DNA of 30,491 bases from a virus. Positions 1 through 6,254 of this stretch are shown piece by piece. Within the stretch, counting starts at the first letter, position 1. The number at the start of each line of letters is the position of its first letter. The notes under the pieces are model-generated. The model was not told where the DNA came from. It made no database searches and saw nothing but the letters and a program-made list of their open reading frames with translations. The position numbers and the translations under genes were made by a program. The DNA lies in the IMG/VR virus record IMGVR_UViG_3300030329_003773, positions 1-30,491 of that record; one strand, 5' to 3'.

Positions 1-1
1 G

Positions 2-169
2 TTTGTGTTGACTGTCCTCTGGCGATCCTTCGCACTCATACGAACAGCACTCATCCCCCTAGCCCTAATCCTCGTAGCAGTAAGCCCAGAGTGGCTTCCC
101 ATTTGCCTAAGAGAGTTAGGCGAAGTCTTCAGAAACACATTCAAAGGTAGTTATTTTGGCAACGACTAA
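2..169 (+). CDS. C-terminal end of a small membrane protein (partial)
   Basis: Only the last 55 codons are present; the start lies before the window. The reading frame is open from base 2 to a TAA at 167-169. It carries one hydrophobic stretch (ALIPLALILVAV) preceded by arginines and followed by a short charged tail, the pattern of a single-pass or last-segment membrane protein. It overlaps the next gene by 14 bases, so it belongs to the same rightward late transcript. In podoviruses a membrane protein next to tail-tip genes is often a holin or other lysis protein, but nothing here proves that role. Confidence 0.5.
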   Translation, partial: FVLTVLWRSFALIRTALIPLALILVAVSPEWLPICLRELGEVFRNTFKGSYFGND

Positions 170-869
170 AGTTGACGTTAATTTAATTGATGCTTCGAGC
201 ATCGGTGATGCAAAGTATCTCAAGGGCGATGGAACTTGGGCAGCTATTGCCGCTGGCGGTGGATTGGCTGGAGTGCAAACCTATACAACGACTGGTTCGC
301 ACACATGGACGAAATCAACGCGAGAGTCAGCCCTGGGCGTGACGATAAAAAAGTTGGTGGTGCATGTTGTTGGTGCTGGCGGGGCCAGCGTCAATACGAC
401 AGCCCCAAGTGGATCAGGCGGCGGAGGAGGCGGGGGTTATGCTTGCAAACTGCTTGACGTAACTGACATTGACACTTGCACAGCAACTGTAGGTGCTGGT
501 GCGGCGGCAAGTGCTGGCGGAAATTCCACCTTTGAGAAAACTACCGGCACGGGAACTTTCCTTACCGTCACGGGAAATGGCGGTGCCGTTGCAACGCTTG
601 GATATACCTCTGATCCAGTTGCTGGTGGGGCGGCATCAAACGGGGATATAAACATTACTGGCGGTAGTGGTGCAGGGTGTAATGGGAACGATTCAAACCA
701 ATGGGGTGGTGATTCGTTTTTTGGTTTTGGCGGCAGACCCCTCTCTACCGGCGATCCACGAAGTCAGCAGGGGCAAGGGCCGGGTGCGGGGGCATCAGGT
801 GGTAACTCTGGTTCTGGCACAGGAAAGGCCGGAAACGATGGTGCAATTTTTCTTTACGAATATCAGTGA
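156..869 (+). CDS. Glycine-rich tail fibre tip / adhesin, copy 1
   Basis: The protein has 237 residues and begins with a TTG codon inside the end of the preceding frame. The N-terminus carries the short fibre-linker motif KYLKGDGTW (about residues 20-28), common in phage fibre ends. The rest is rich in Gly, Ala, Ser and Thr, with a poly-glycine run near residues 88-94 and further Gly-rich loops to the end. This resembles gp38-like or glycine-rich-domain adhesins that cap tail fibres and contact the receptor. A second protein of the same design follows at 1159-1851. The role in host recognition is inferred from composition and position. Confidence 0.7.
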   Translation: MATTKVDVNLIDASSIGDAKYLKGDGTWAAIAAGGGLAGVQTYTTTGSHTWTKSTRESALGVTIKKLVVHVVGAGGASVNTTAPSGSGGGGGGGYACKLLDVTDIDTCTATVGAGAAASAGGNSTFEKTTGTGTFLTVTGNGGAVATLGYTSDPVAGGAASNGDINITGGSGAGCNGNDSNQWGGDSFFGFGGRPLSTGDPRSQQGQGPGAGASGGNSGSGTGKAGNDGAIFLYEYQ

Positions 870-877
870 GATCAAAA

Positions 878-1162
878 ATGGATCGATACGCGCATGTAAA
901 TGATAACGGTGATGTTGTGAACATCTGTCTTTGGGACGGAGAAACCGAATATAACCCTAGCGGCGTTATCCTCATCAAAGATGACGGTAATGCCCGAATG
1001 GGTGGCCGGTGGGATGGGAACTCTTTTGAATACGACGAGCCTGTTGAGCCGGAACGCACAGCAGAGCAGCTTGCACATGCCGAGAATAAGTCCAGCGCGA
1101 AAAGTAAGCTGGCGGCGCTCGGACTTAGTGAGCAAGAACTTTCAGCGGCGTTTGGGATATGA
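878..1162 (+). CDS. Small tail-fibre-associated protein (chaperone-like)
   Basis: A protein of about 94 residues between the two glycine-rich adhesins. It opens with MDRYAHVNDNGDVVN, a pattern seen in small phage tail-fibre assembly proteins, and ends in a charged helical segment (RTAEQLAHAENKSSAKSKL). The start at ATG 878 is my choice. A GTG at 866 overlapping the upstream stop (GTGA) would add four residues and is equally possible. The stop overlaps the next start by 4 bases (ATGA), so translation is coupled. A fibre chaperone or assembly role is inferred from location and size. Confidence 0.55.
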   Translation: MDRYAHVNDNGDVVNICLWDGETEYNPSGVILIKDDGNARMGGRWDGNSFEYDEPVEPERTAEQLAHAENKSSAKSKLAALGLSEQELSAAFGI

Positions 1163-1851
1163 CGACAAAACTTAAAGCCGCGAACTTAAACGCGACTTAC
1201 TCTGCTGACCAAGTTCTAAAAACGTCTGCCGCTGGTGCTTTGTCCTGGGGTGAGGCTGGTGGTGGTTTTGATGATATGAAGGTTTGGACAACAAGCGAAA
1301 GTGGCTACCTGATACCCGCTGGCATAACCAAGGTGATATTTTTTGTCACTGGAGGTGGAGGCGGCGGTGCCGGAGCAAATGCCGCACTTGGAGCATCGGG
1401 TGGTGGCTCTGGCGGAACCGCAGTAAAAAAATTAGTCCTTGTTGGCGGTACAGATACGATTGACGTTACAGTTGCCGCGACTGCTAATGGGGGAGCGGCT
1501 GGTGCTGATGGAACGATAGGCAATGATTCGACAGTGGAATCAGCATCAGGGACTTCGTTTTCAGACATTATCGGGCCGGGAGGAAAACCCGGAAAATACG
1601 GTACAGCGACTATTGCACCAGCAACCGTAACAACTGGAGATCTAAACATCCCCGGTGGGGCTGGTGGGCCTGGAGGAATGGGCGGTGCTAGCTACTATGG
1701 ACAAGGCGGCAGCGGTGGTTACACGGCAGCGGTATCGTTGGCTGGTGTAGCGCCGGGGTCTGGTGGAGGCGGCGGATATCCTAGTGGGGCCACATATTAT
1801 CCCGGTGCCGCAGGTGCCGCTGGTGTTGTGGTCGCTTACCTTTTCAAGTAG
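1159..1851 (+). CDS. Glycine-rich tail fibre tip / adhesin, copy 2
   Basis: The protein has 230 residues and is a diverged partner of the protein at 156-869. It has the same order of parts: a short fibre-like N-terminus (KTSAAGALSWGEAGGG), a beta-rich middle with ITKVIFFVTGGGGGG, alternating Gly-rich loops and VxV strands, and a hydrophobic end (GVVVAYLF). Like copy 1 it probably forms a trimeric or collagen-like tip that touches the receptor. Having two in tandem suggests duplication and divergence, or one long and one short fibre. The start ATG overlaps the stop of the gene before it. Confidence 0.68.
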   Translation: MTTKLKAANLNATYSADQVLKTSAAGALSWGEAGGGFDDMKVWTTSESGYLIPAGITKVIFFVTGGGGGGAGANAALGASGGGSGGTAVKKLVLVGGTDTIDVTVAATANGGAAGADGTIGNDSTVESASGTSFSDIIGPGGKPGKYGTATIAPATVTTGDLNIPGGAGGPGGMGGASYYGQGGSGGYTAAVSLAGVAPGSGGGGGYPSGATYYPGAAGAAGVVVAYLFK

Positions 1852-1857
1852 CGCACT

Positions 1858-2232
1858 GTGAAAACCAAAGCACTCATCCTCGCAGCCGCATTCGCGGCTT
1901 TTTTTACGCCTACTGCCAACGCATTCTTCCCGCAAATCGTTCCGTTGCGGGCGCTGTGCGTTTCTGGTTCGCCAGAACCTCTGCTAATGAAACTGCTTGA
2001 GAAATACAACGAAGTTCCAAAATACACGATGCAGTTGACGGTTGATTCGCCCAAACCCATCTTAATGATTGTTACTGAGAACGAAAATAACCCAAGCAGT
2101 ACCGTGCTTCTTGTGAATCCAAATTTGAACATTAGTTGTGTCTTCTACACAGCCAAGGACACTCTCAAAGACACCGGTGCGAAAAGTCTGCCTGAAAAAA
2201 TGCCCCTAGAAGACGGGAAATTTGATGTCTGA
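1858..2232 (+). CDS. Secreted protein of unknown function
   Basis: A 124-residue protein starting at GTG. The N-terminus is a textbook Sec signal peptide: MKTK, a hydrophobic core (ALILAAAFAAFF) and a likely signal-peptidase I site after TANA (residue 22). The mature part of about 100 residues has two cysteines (residues 34 and 94) that could form a disulfide in the periplasm. I do not recognise a family. Export is unusual for a gene in a virion block and fits a periplasmic factor such as superinfection exclusion, lysis timing or lysogenic conversion, but this is only inference. The stop overlaps the next start. Confidence 0.6.
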   Translation: MKTKALILAAAFAAFFTPTANAFFPQIVPLRALCVSGSPEPLLMKLLEKYNEVPKYTMQLTVDSPKPILMIVTENENNPSSTVLLVNPNLNISCVFYTAKDTLKDTGAKSLPEKMPLEDGKFDV

Positions 2233-2482
2233 TGGAGATTGGAAGAAATCATCGGCCCTGGTCATCCTGAAAGTCGAGTGGCTTGATAGCTACACCGAAG
2301 GCGGGTGGTCTGAATACAAAACGGTGGATACCCTCACTACGACCTACGGAATTTATGTGGGAGAAAACGAGGATTTCCTTACTTTGGCGATGACTAAGGA
2401 AGAAGGTTATTGGGGTAATCAGTGGCACATCCCGATCCCGAACATCAAAGCAATCACAGTAATGAATCCCGCAGCCGAATAG
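2225..2482 (+). CDS. Small hypothetical protein
   Basis: An 85-residue protein (MSDGDWKKSSALVILKVEW...) overlapping the secreted-protein gene by 8 bases. A TTG three bases earlier is an alternative start. The sequence is rich in aromatic residues and alternates polar and hydrophobic residues as in a small beta-barrel. There is no signal peptide or membrane segment. I do not recognise it. It is kept as a gene because it fills the space exactly between two credible genes. Confidence 0.5.
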   Translation: MSDGDWKKSSALVILKVEWLDSYTEGGWSEYKTVDTLTTTYGIYVGENEDFLTLAMTKEEGYWGNQWHIPIPNIKAITVMNPAAE

Positions 2483-2491
2483 GTCTACTAT

Positions 2492-3256
2492 TTGCGTATC
2501 CTCGTAATCCCCGACACTCAGGTAAAGCCAGGTGTCCCCCTCGATCATTTTCGCTGGATAGCGAAGGCGATCAAACAATACAAGCCTACCCACGTTGTCC
2601 ACCTGGGAGATCATTGGGACTTCCCTAGTCTCAGCAGTTACAGCTCCCGCCTGGAAATCTCAACAGCAAGAGTCGTTGACGATATCGAGAGTGGCAACCG
2701 TGCCATGAAGTTGTTCTGGAAGACGCTTCGCGGCATGAAAGATCCCCCAGAATTCCATTTCTCATTCGGGAATCACGAAGAAAGGTTGCTCCGCTACATC
2801 GGGGACAACTTGATTCTTGAAAACTTTCTCTCTTTTGACAACCTCTTTCTGGATGGTTGGATAACCCACCCCTACCGTAGTCTTTATTCCCTCAACAACG
2901 TGTGGATCACCCATGCGTTTTTCCAAGAAAACACCGGTCGCCCGTTGGGTGGCACGGCACAGTCTGTGCTGATGCGAGTCGGACTATCTGGAATTCAGGG
3001 TCATCGCCAGGGCAAGCAGATTGCCCAACGAACCTTACCCAATCAGCAAGTTCAGCGAATGCTGATTTGCGGAAGTTGCTATTTGCATCAGGAAGCCTAT
3101 TTGGGCGAGATGGCGCGAGAAAACTGGCGCGGGATTGTGGTGTTGCATGATGTCGATGATGGCGATTACGACATGATGGAATTGAGCCTCAAATACCTCT
3201 GTCGCAAGTATGAAAAGGTCGAACTAAAGGACTTCAAGGAGAAGGTTTATGGGTAG
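2492..3256 (+). CDS. Calcineurin-like metallophosphoesterase
   Basis: The protein has 254 residues with a TTG start. The ordered metal-binding motifs of the family are visible: D-x-Q (residues 8-10, Gln replacing the usual His), GDHWD (39-43), GNHE (93-96), a His in ITHAF (141) and GHRQG (170-174). Such enzymes hydrolyse phosphodiesters or phosphomonoesters with two metal ions. Phage versions are often annotated as phosphoesterases of unknown substrate, sometimes related to the DNA exonuclease SbcD. It lies in the rightward block between tail genes and attP; the next gene begins inside its last codons. The substrate is unknown. Confidence 0.82.
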   Translation: MRILVIPDTQVKPGVPLDHFRWIAKAIKQYKPTHVVHLGDHWDFPSLSSYSSRLEISTARVVDDIESGNRAMKLFWKTLRGMKDPPEFHFSFGNHEERLLRYIGDNLILENFLSFDNLFLDGWITHPYRSLYSLNNVWITHAFFQENTGRPLGGTAQSVLMRVGLSGIQGHRQGKQIAQRTLPNQQVQRMLICGSCYLHQEAYLGEMARENWRGIVVLHDVDDGDYDMMELSLKYLCRKYEKVELKDFKEKVYG

Positions 3257-3422
3257 AGCAGCCGCGATAGCGGCTAAGTGTAAGGACTGTATTTACGATC
3301 CTTACGAAAAGGGTAGTTGGCGAAAACAGGTCGAAAACTGCCCTATACCTGACTGTGCGCTGTATCCATATAGACCCATGCCCGTAGGGTCTGAAAATAG
3401 CCAAAAAACGGGTCAAAAATGA
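3249..3422 (+). CDS. Small cysteine-rich (zinc-binding) protein
   Basis: A 57-residue protein overlapping the phosphoesterase gene by 8 bases. It contains KCKDCIYDP, then GSWRKQVENC and DCALYPYRP, giving a C-x2-C...C-x4-C pattern that would hold one zinc ion. Short proteins with this CxDCIYDP...WRxQVExC layout are widespread in temperate phages of proteobacteria, with no assigned function known to me. The stop codon overlaps an ATG that could extend the next gene upstream. Confidence 0.65.
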   Translation: MGRAAAIAAKCKDCIYDPYEKGSWRKQVENCPIPDCALYPYRPMPVGSENSQKTGQK

Positions 3423-3514
3423 ACAAACTGGCCCTCTTTTCACCGGATAGGTACGAGGCTGATCCGGCGAAACGGATTATCTCTTGTCCTGTCTCTTTCC
3501 AACAGGAGAATTCG

Positions 3515-3688
3515 ATGCCCTATACTGTCCCGCAATTCCAGAAAGATTATCTTGAAGCCAAAACCTTGAAGGAACAGGAAATCGCTTTGATAAGATTTGC
3601 GAGATCAAACGCAGCGGCATCCGATAGTCCTGAGACTTTCTACAAAATGGAGGAACGTCTTACCTCTATAAGAAAGAAGGAACACTGA
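3515..3688 (+). CDS. Small hypothetical helical protein
   Basis: A 57-residue helical, charged protein (MPYTVPQFQKDYLEA...). The ATG at 3515 is preceded by a good ribosome binding site (AGGAG, 7 bases upstream), which decides the start. The same frame stays open to an ATG at 3419 overlapping the upstream gene, so an 89-residue form cannot be excluded. It is the last gene before a terminator and attP, so it probably ends the rightward late transcript. No family recognised. Confidence 0.5.
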   Translation: MPYTVPQFQKDYLEAKTLKEQEIALIRFARSNAAASDSPETFYKMEERLTSIRKKEH

Positions 3689-3699
3689 AAAAATAAGTG

Positions 3700-3722
3700 G
3701 CGCTTTCTACGGCGCTTTTTTT
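3700..3722 (+). terminator. Probable terminator of the late operon
   Basis: A GCGC stem (3700-3703 with 3712-3715) around an 8-base loop is followed by seven T. It lies 12 bases after the last rightward gene. The stem is short, so efficiency is uncertain. A near copy of the segment (AGTGGCGCTTT...GGCGCTTTTTT) lies at 3941-3965 on the other side of attP. Confidence 0.5.
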
Positions 3723-3764
3723 AATAATATTTCCAAATAATGGTTTAAACAAGCCACCTGACCA

Positions 3765-3813
3765 CTGACTCTTAATCAGCGGGTCGCAGGTTCGATCCCT
3801 GCACGGCCCACCA
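3765..3813 (+). other. attP: attP core: 3' half of tRNA-Lys(CUU)
   Basis: These 49 bases are the anticodon arm, variable loop, T arm, 3' acceptor strand and encoded CCA of a tRNA. The anticodon stem CTGA/TCAG closes the loop CTCTTAA, giving anticodon CTT (lysine). The T arm is GCAGG-TTCGATC-CCTGC. The acceptor strand ACGGCCC has no partner, because the 40 or so bases upstream form neither a D arm nor a 5' acceptor strand, so this is not a working tRNA gene. A tRNA 3' end beside a tyrosine integrase is the classic attachment core: integration would restore the host tRNA-Lys gene. Phage genes on both sides indicate attP rather than attL or attR. Confidence 0.85.
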
Positions 3814-3863
3814 GTAAAAACCTAGTGTTTTCGCCACTTTCACACTAAATAAACCGCATAACT

Positions 3864-3887
3864 CCGCGCTTTTGCGCGGATTTTTTT
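3864..3887 (+). terminator. Rho-independent terminator after attP
   Basis: A perfect six-base-pair hairpin CCGCGC-TTTT-GCGCGG is followed by A and seven T. It lies about 50 bases downstream of the tRNA fragment and upstream of integrase. It would shield the integrase gene from late readthrough, and after integration it could serve as the terminator of the rebuilt host tRNA. Confidence 0.75.
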
Positions 3888-3944
3888 CTTTGTCTGAAAA
3901 GCCAGTAAAACCCACAGTCTGCTGTAATGTGTTACAAAGAAGTG

Positions 3945-3965
3945 GCGCTTTTTTGGCGCTTTTTT
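3945..3965 (+). terminator. Terminator-like repeat upstream of integrase
   Basis: GCGC (3945-3948) and GCGC (3956-3959) surround a T-rich loop and are followed by six T. The element nearly repeats the one at 3695-3722. It ends 45 bases before the chosen integrase start. It may be a weak terminator or, because AGTGGCG recurs around attP, part of an integrase arm site. Confidence 0.35.
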
Positions 3966-4009
3966 ATGGTAGTATGACCGCTGATTCACGATCAACGGTT
4001 TTTGAAAAC

Positions 4010-5344
4010 ATGAAATTAAGTCTTCAGAACATGAAGAATATGGAAGTTGGGAAAAGACAGTTTTTACAAGATAACCCGTCTGTCGAATGTGTGAAACTCA
4101 AGAGTGGGCAGATCAGTTTTAGGACGCGCTATACCATCTTAGGCAAGAGAAAGTATGCGTCGATATGTCGGTTTGATCCACAAAACACTGATGCGACTAT
4201 CACCGCTTTAAGGCACAAGATTAACGAGGTGCGAAATAAAATTGATCTAGGTGAAGACCCACAAGCTGAAAAACTGAAACGTGCAGCAGAGGTCGAAATA
4301 GACCGTGTAAGGGTAGAGAATCAGCGCACGATGGGTGAGGTAGCAGATGAGTGGTTGGAATGTGCTGTGATGAAGGGCGAGGGTCGTAAGCCTCCGCGCC
4401 AGAACAAGCCTCAGAAAGATACTCGTTTGGAATCAGCCGTTGTCTCAGACATGCCAGATCGCATGCGGGAAATTCCCATCGAGGAATTCACCAGGTCTGA
4501 TCTACTGGATATTGTCTTGCCTGTTTATAAAGAGCATCCGAACATGGGCAACAAGATCAAAGGATGTTATGTCCGAATTTTCAAGTTTGCCTGTAAGCAA
4601 CGAGACTACATTTCTCCATCCCACATGGCCGGTGTGACTGCTGATCTGCCAACGTATAAATCAACACCTCGCACGACAACATCCAAGGGTCGCCCCGCTA
4701 CGTTGTGGCAACCCAAACAGCGGGGTCTTTTGAAAGCATGGTTGGATGAATTCGACAGGTCTGATCTCTCTATAAGCCGAAAAGGTGCGCTTTATTTCGT
4801 TCTCCTGGGCCAGAGAAGAACGGAAACTTCCAAAATCCACATGGACAACATAGATGTGTCCGAAACTGGTGAGCGTGAGTGGTGGAATTTGTTGGATACT
4901 GAGACTAAGAACAACGAACCCCACCGGGTCTTTATCCCACCGTCATTCAGGAAGTATCTGGTGCATGAGAAGGGATGGGCATTCCCGTCCTCACAACGTG
5001 GGATTAAAACCAATCCACGGACGATCTACGGGGATTTCAAGGCAATAGCTGAAAGGGTTGGTCTTGGAGACTTCACCCTACATGACCTACGACGGACCTT
5101 CTCGACCTTCGTTTCTCTGAATTTTTCAGAAGAATTGATGCACCGGTTGACCAATCACAAACCTGATGGACTGACCAAAACCTACAGCGTGGCTGACCTG
5201 TATCGATATGATGACAAGAAGATCGAAATCTTCACAGCTTGGGAAAAAGAACTCGCCGCTATTCGTCGAGGTCAAGGTCAGAACGTCGTTTCATTCGTTT
5301 CCGGTTCATCCAATCAAAAATTTCTTTCTCAAGCCAGCCGGTAG
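4010..5344 (+). CDS. int: Tyrosine recombinase integrase
   Basis: The protein has about 444 residues from ATG 4010; an in-frame ATG at 3974 is an alternative, and both lack a strong ribosome binding site. The N-terminal part is an arm/core DNA-binding region with a basic helical linker. The catalytic domain shows Arg in GQRRTE (about 269), H-x-x-R in LHDLRRTF (about 358 and 361), His in LTNHK (about 383) and the nucleophilic Tyr in TKTYS (about 392), the full set for this family. It joins attP to a host tRNA-Lys gene by forming a 3' phosphotyrosine. Its gene lies 197 bases from the tRNA-derived core. The last 86 bases overlap the opposing excisionase gene. Confidence 0.93.
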   Translation: MKLSLQNMKNMEVGKRQFLQDNPSVECVKLKSGQISFRTRYTILGKRKYASICRFDPQNTDATITALRHKINEVRNKIDLGEDPQAEKLKRAAEVEIDRVRVENQRTMGEVADEWLECAVMKGEGRKPPRQNKPQKDTRLESAVVSDMPDRMREIPIEEFTRSDLLDIVLPVYKEHPNMGNKIKGCYVRIFKFACKQRDYISPSHMAGVTADLPTYKSTPRTTTSKGRPATLWQPKQRGLLKAWLDEFDRSDLSISRKGALYFVLLGQRRTETSKIHMDNIDVSETGEREWWNLLDTETKNNEPHRVFIPPSFRKYLVHEKGWAFPSSQRGIKTNPRTIYGDFKAIAERVGLGDFTLHDLRRTFSTFVSLNFSEELMHRLTNHKPDGLTKTYSVADLYRYDDKKIEIFTAWEKELAAIRRGQGQNVVSFVSGSSNQKFLSQASR

Positions 5345-5504
5345 CCCGTGGCCCAATTTTGATTCTGCGCGGGAAGGATCGATCAGTTTTTTCAAGAATG
5401 TAGGCGCGGCGGGTCGATATTATTCCCGTCGCCTTATACATATCGCCCGGTTTGATGCAAAGAACTGGCGAGGGTCGAATGGGTTCTTTTGATTTTCTTG
5501 GCAT
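5259..5504 (-). CDS. AlpA-family excisionase / regulator
   Basis: An 81-residue basic protein with the AlpA-type winged-helix pattern: a first helix, STRRAYILEKTDRSFPRRIKIGPRATGWLEKE with its FP and GW signature, then EIFDWMNRK. Such proteins bend DNA at the attachment site for excision or activate integrase. I chose ATG 5504 because AAAGGA lies just upstream; an earlier in-frame ATG at 5546 lacks a site. It is the last gene of the leftward operon and runs into the 3' end of integrase on the other strand, so the two messages are antisense to each other over 86 bases. Confidence 0.82.
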   Translation of the reverse strand: MPRKSKEPIRPSPVLCIKPGDMYKATGIISTRRAYILEKTDRSFPRRIKIGPRATGWLEKEIFDWMNRKRMKRRSDLDLDE

Positions 5505-5524
5505 AATTTTTCCTTTGGAGGTTT

Positions 5525-5559
5525 GTGAGGACTTCCAGGGGTCCACTGGAAGCCCTCAC
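5525..5559 (-). other. Strong inverted repeat upstream of excisionase
   Basis: GTGAGG-2-TTCCAG (5525-5538) pairs with CTGGAA-2-CCTCAC (5546-5559): twelve pairs interrupted by one 2x2 internal loop. It lies in the leader just upstream of the excisionase ribosome binding site. There is no T run, so it is more likely a processing or attenuation structure, or a protein-binding site, than a terminator. Confidence 0.6.
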
Positions 5560-5588
5560 CGTTAAGAAACGCCTTCTCCTTTGGTTGG

Positions 5589-5831
5589 TTAAAAGAAATC
5601 TTTCGCTGCTTGGCTCATCGGTGGATCGTCTTGTCGCTGGTCATCTTGGCGTTGACGTTTCAAGTTCCCGCCCAGGTAAGGATCACCCTTCTTTGAGACA
5701 CGATTCCACAGGTTATACTTCTGCTCCACTCCGTTCACGAAGACCGTAGCGTTGTAATCAGCGTCGGTTTCTTTGTTCTTGAAACCGTTTTTGAACACAG
5801 CTATCTCACCTTCTTTTTTGTCGTATGCCAT
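5589..5831 (-). CDS. Small hypothetical phage protein
   Basis: An 80-residue protein beginning MAYDKKEGEIAVFKNGFK. It has a compact beta-rich N-terminal part (EIAVFKN...ATVFVNGVEQKYNLW) and a charged, probably disordered tail rich in Q, R and D. The frame stays open to an ATG at 5915 overlapping the preceding gene, which would give 108 residues. I prefer 5831 because the extra segment is proline- and arginine-rich and less protein-like, but translational coupling would favour 5915. No function recognised. Confidence 0.55.
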   Translation of the reverse strand: MAYDKKEGEIAVFKNGFKNKETDADYNATVFVNGVEQKYNLWNRVSKKGDPYLGGNLKRQRQDDQRQDDPPMSQAAKDFF

Positions 5832-5898
5832 TGGCTTTTCTCTCACTGGTTGAAATCCATGTAATTTTCGATAGACGACTTCAGGTGGGTACAAGCCT

Positions 5899-6048
5899 CT
5901 AGGTATCCTCGGCATTGACCATCACCCAAAGCTGTCCATCAACCTTCAAAATAAACTCTCCCTTCTCATTCACTTTGCAATCTGCGTCCTCACGTTCACA
6001 GATAATCTCGATGACATATTCCCGAAACGTGTTGAGATCGCAGTCCAT
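5899..6048 (-). CDS. Small hypothetical protein
   Basis: A 49-residue acidic protein (MDCDLNTFREYVIEIICERED...) whose ATG overlaps the stop of the preceding gene (TGATG), so translation is coupled. It has three cysteines and a short beta-hairpin-like end (GEFILKVDGQLWVMV). It fills the space between two leftward genes exactly. No family recognised. Confidence 0.5.
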   Translation of the reverse strand: MDCDLNTFREYVIEIICEREDADCKVNEKGEFILKVDGQLWVMVNAEDT

Positions 6049-6254
6049 CAAAAAGGATCACCGTCATCGTTGTACGCAATTTGTTCTAGGTGAGGTTGGG
6101 GAATCTGTGGCAGTTGAAACCACTTTTGGGAATCAAGTGGCAGATGATCCTCGACGAATATGGTCCAGACGGTTGAATCGCTACATGTGCAAAAAACGCG
6201 ACCATCACTAACATGCAGTTGATCTATATATCGACGTTTTGATGGTGCTTTCAT
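6048..6254 (-). CDS. Small hypothetical protein
   Basis: A 68-residue protein (MKAPSKRRYIDQLHVSDG...) starting in an ATGA overlap with the exonuclease stop; an ATG 12 bases earlier is possible. The middle reads like a small beta-sheet (RVFCTCSDSTVWTIFVED). It may assist the exonuclease, as short genes coupled to phage exonucleases sometimes do, but nothing in the sequence shows this. Confidence 0.5.
   Translation of the reverse strand: MKAPSKRRYIDQLHVSDGRVFCTCSDSTVWTIFVEDHLPLDSQKWFQLPQIPQPHLEQIAYNDDGDPF

Noticed and set aside
745-1059. 104-residue minus-strand frame, like many opposite-strand frames in Gly-rich genes
   Set aside because: Opposite a well-supported rightward gene, without ribosome binding site; a shadow of the Gly-rich codons.
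3720-3813. A complete tRNA-Lys gene
   Set aside because: Only the anticodon arm to CCA half is present. No 5' acceptor strand or D arm can be built from the bases upstream, so it is an attachment-site fragment.
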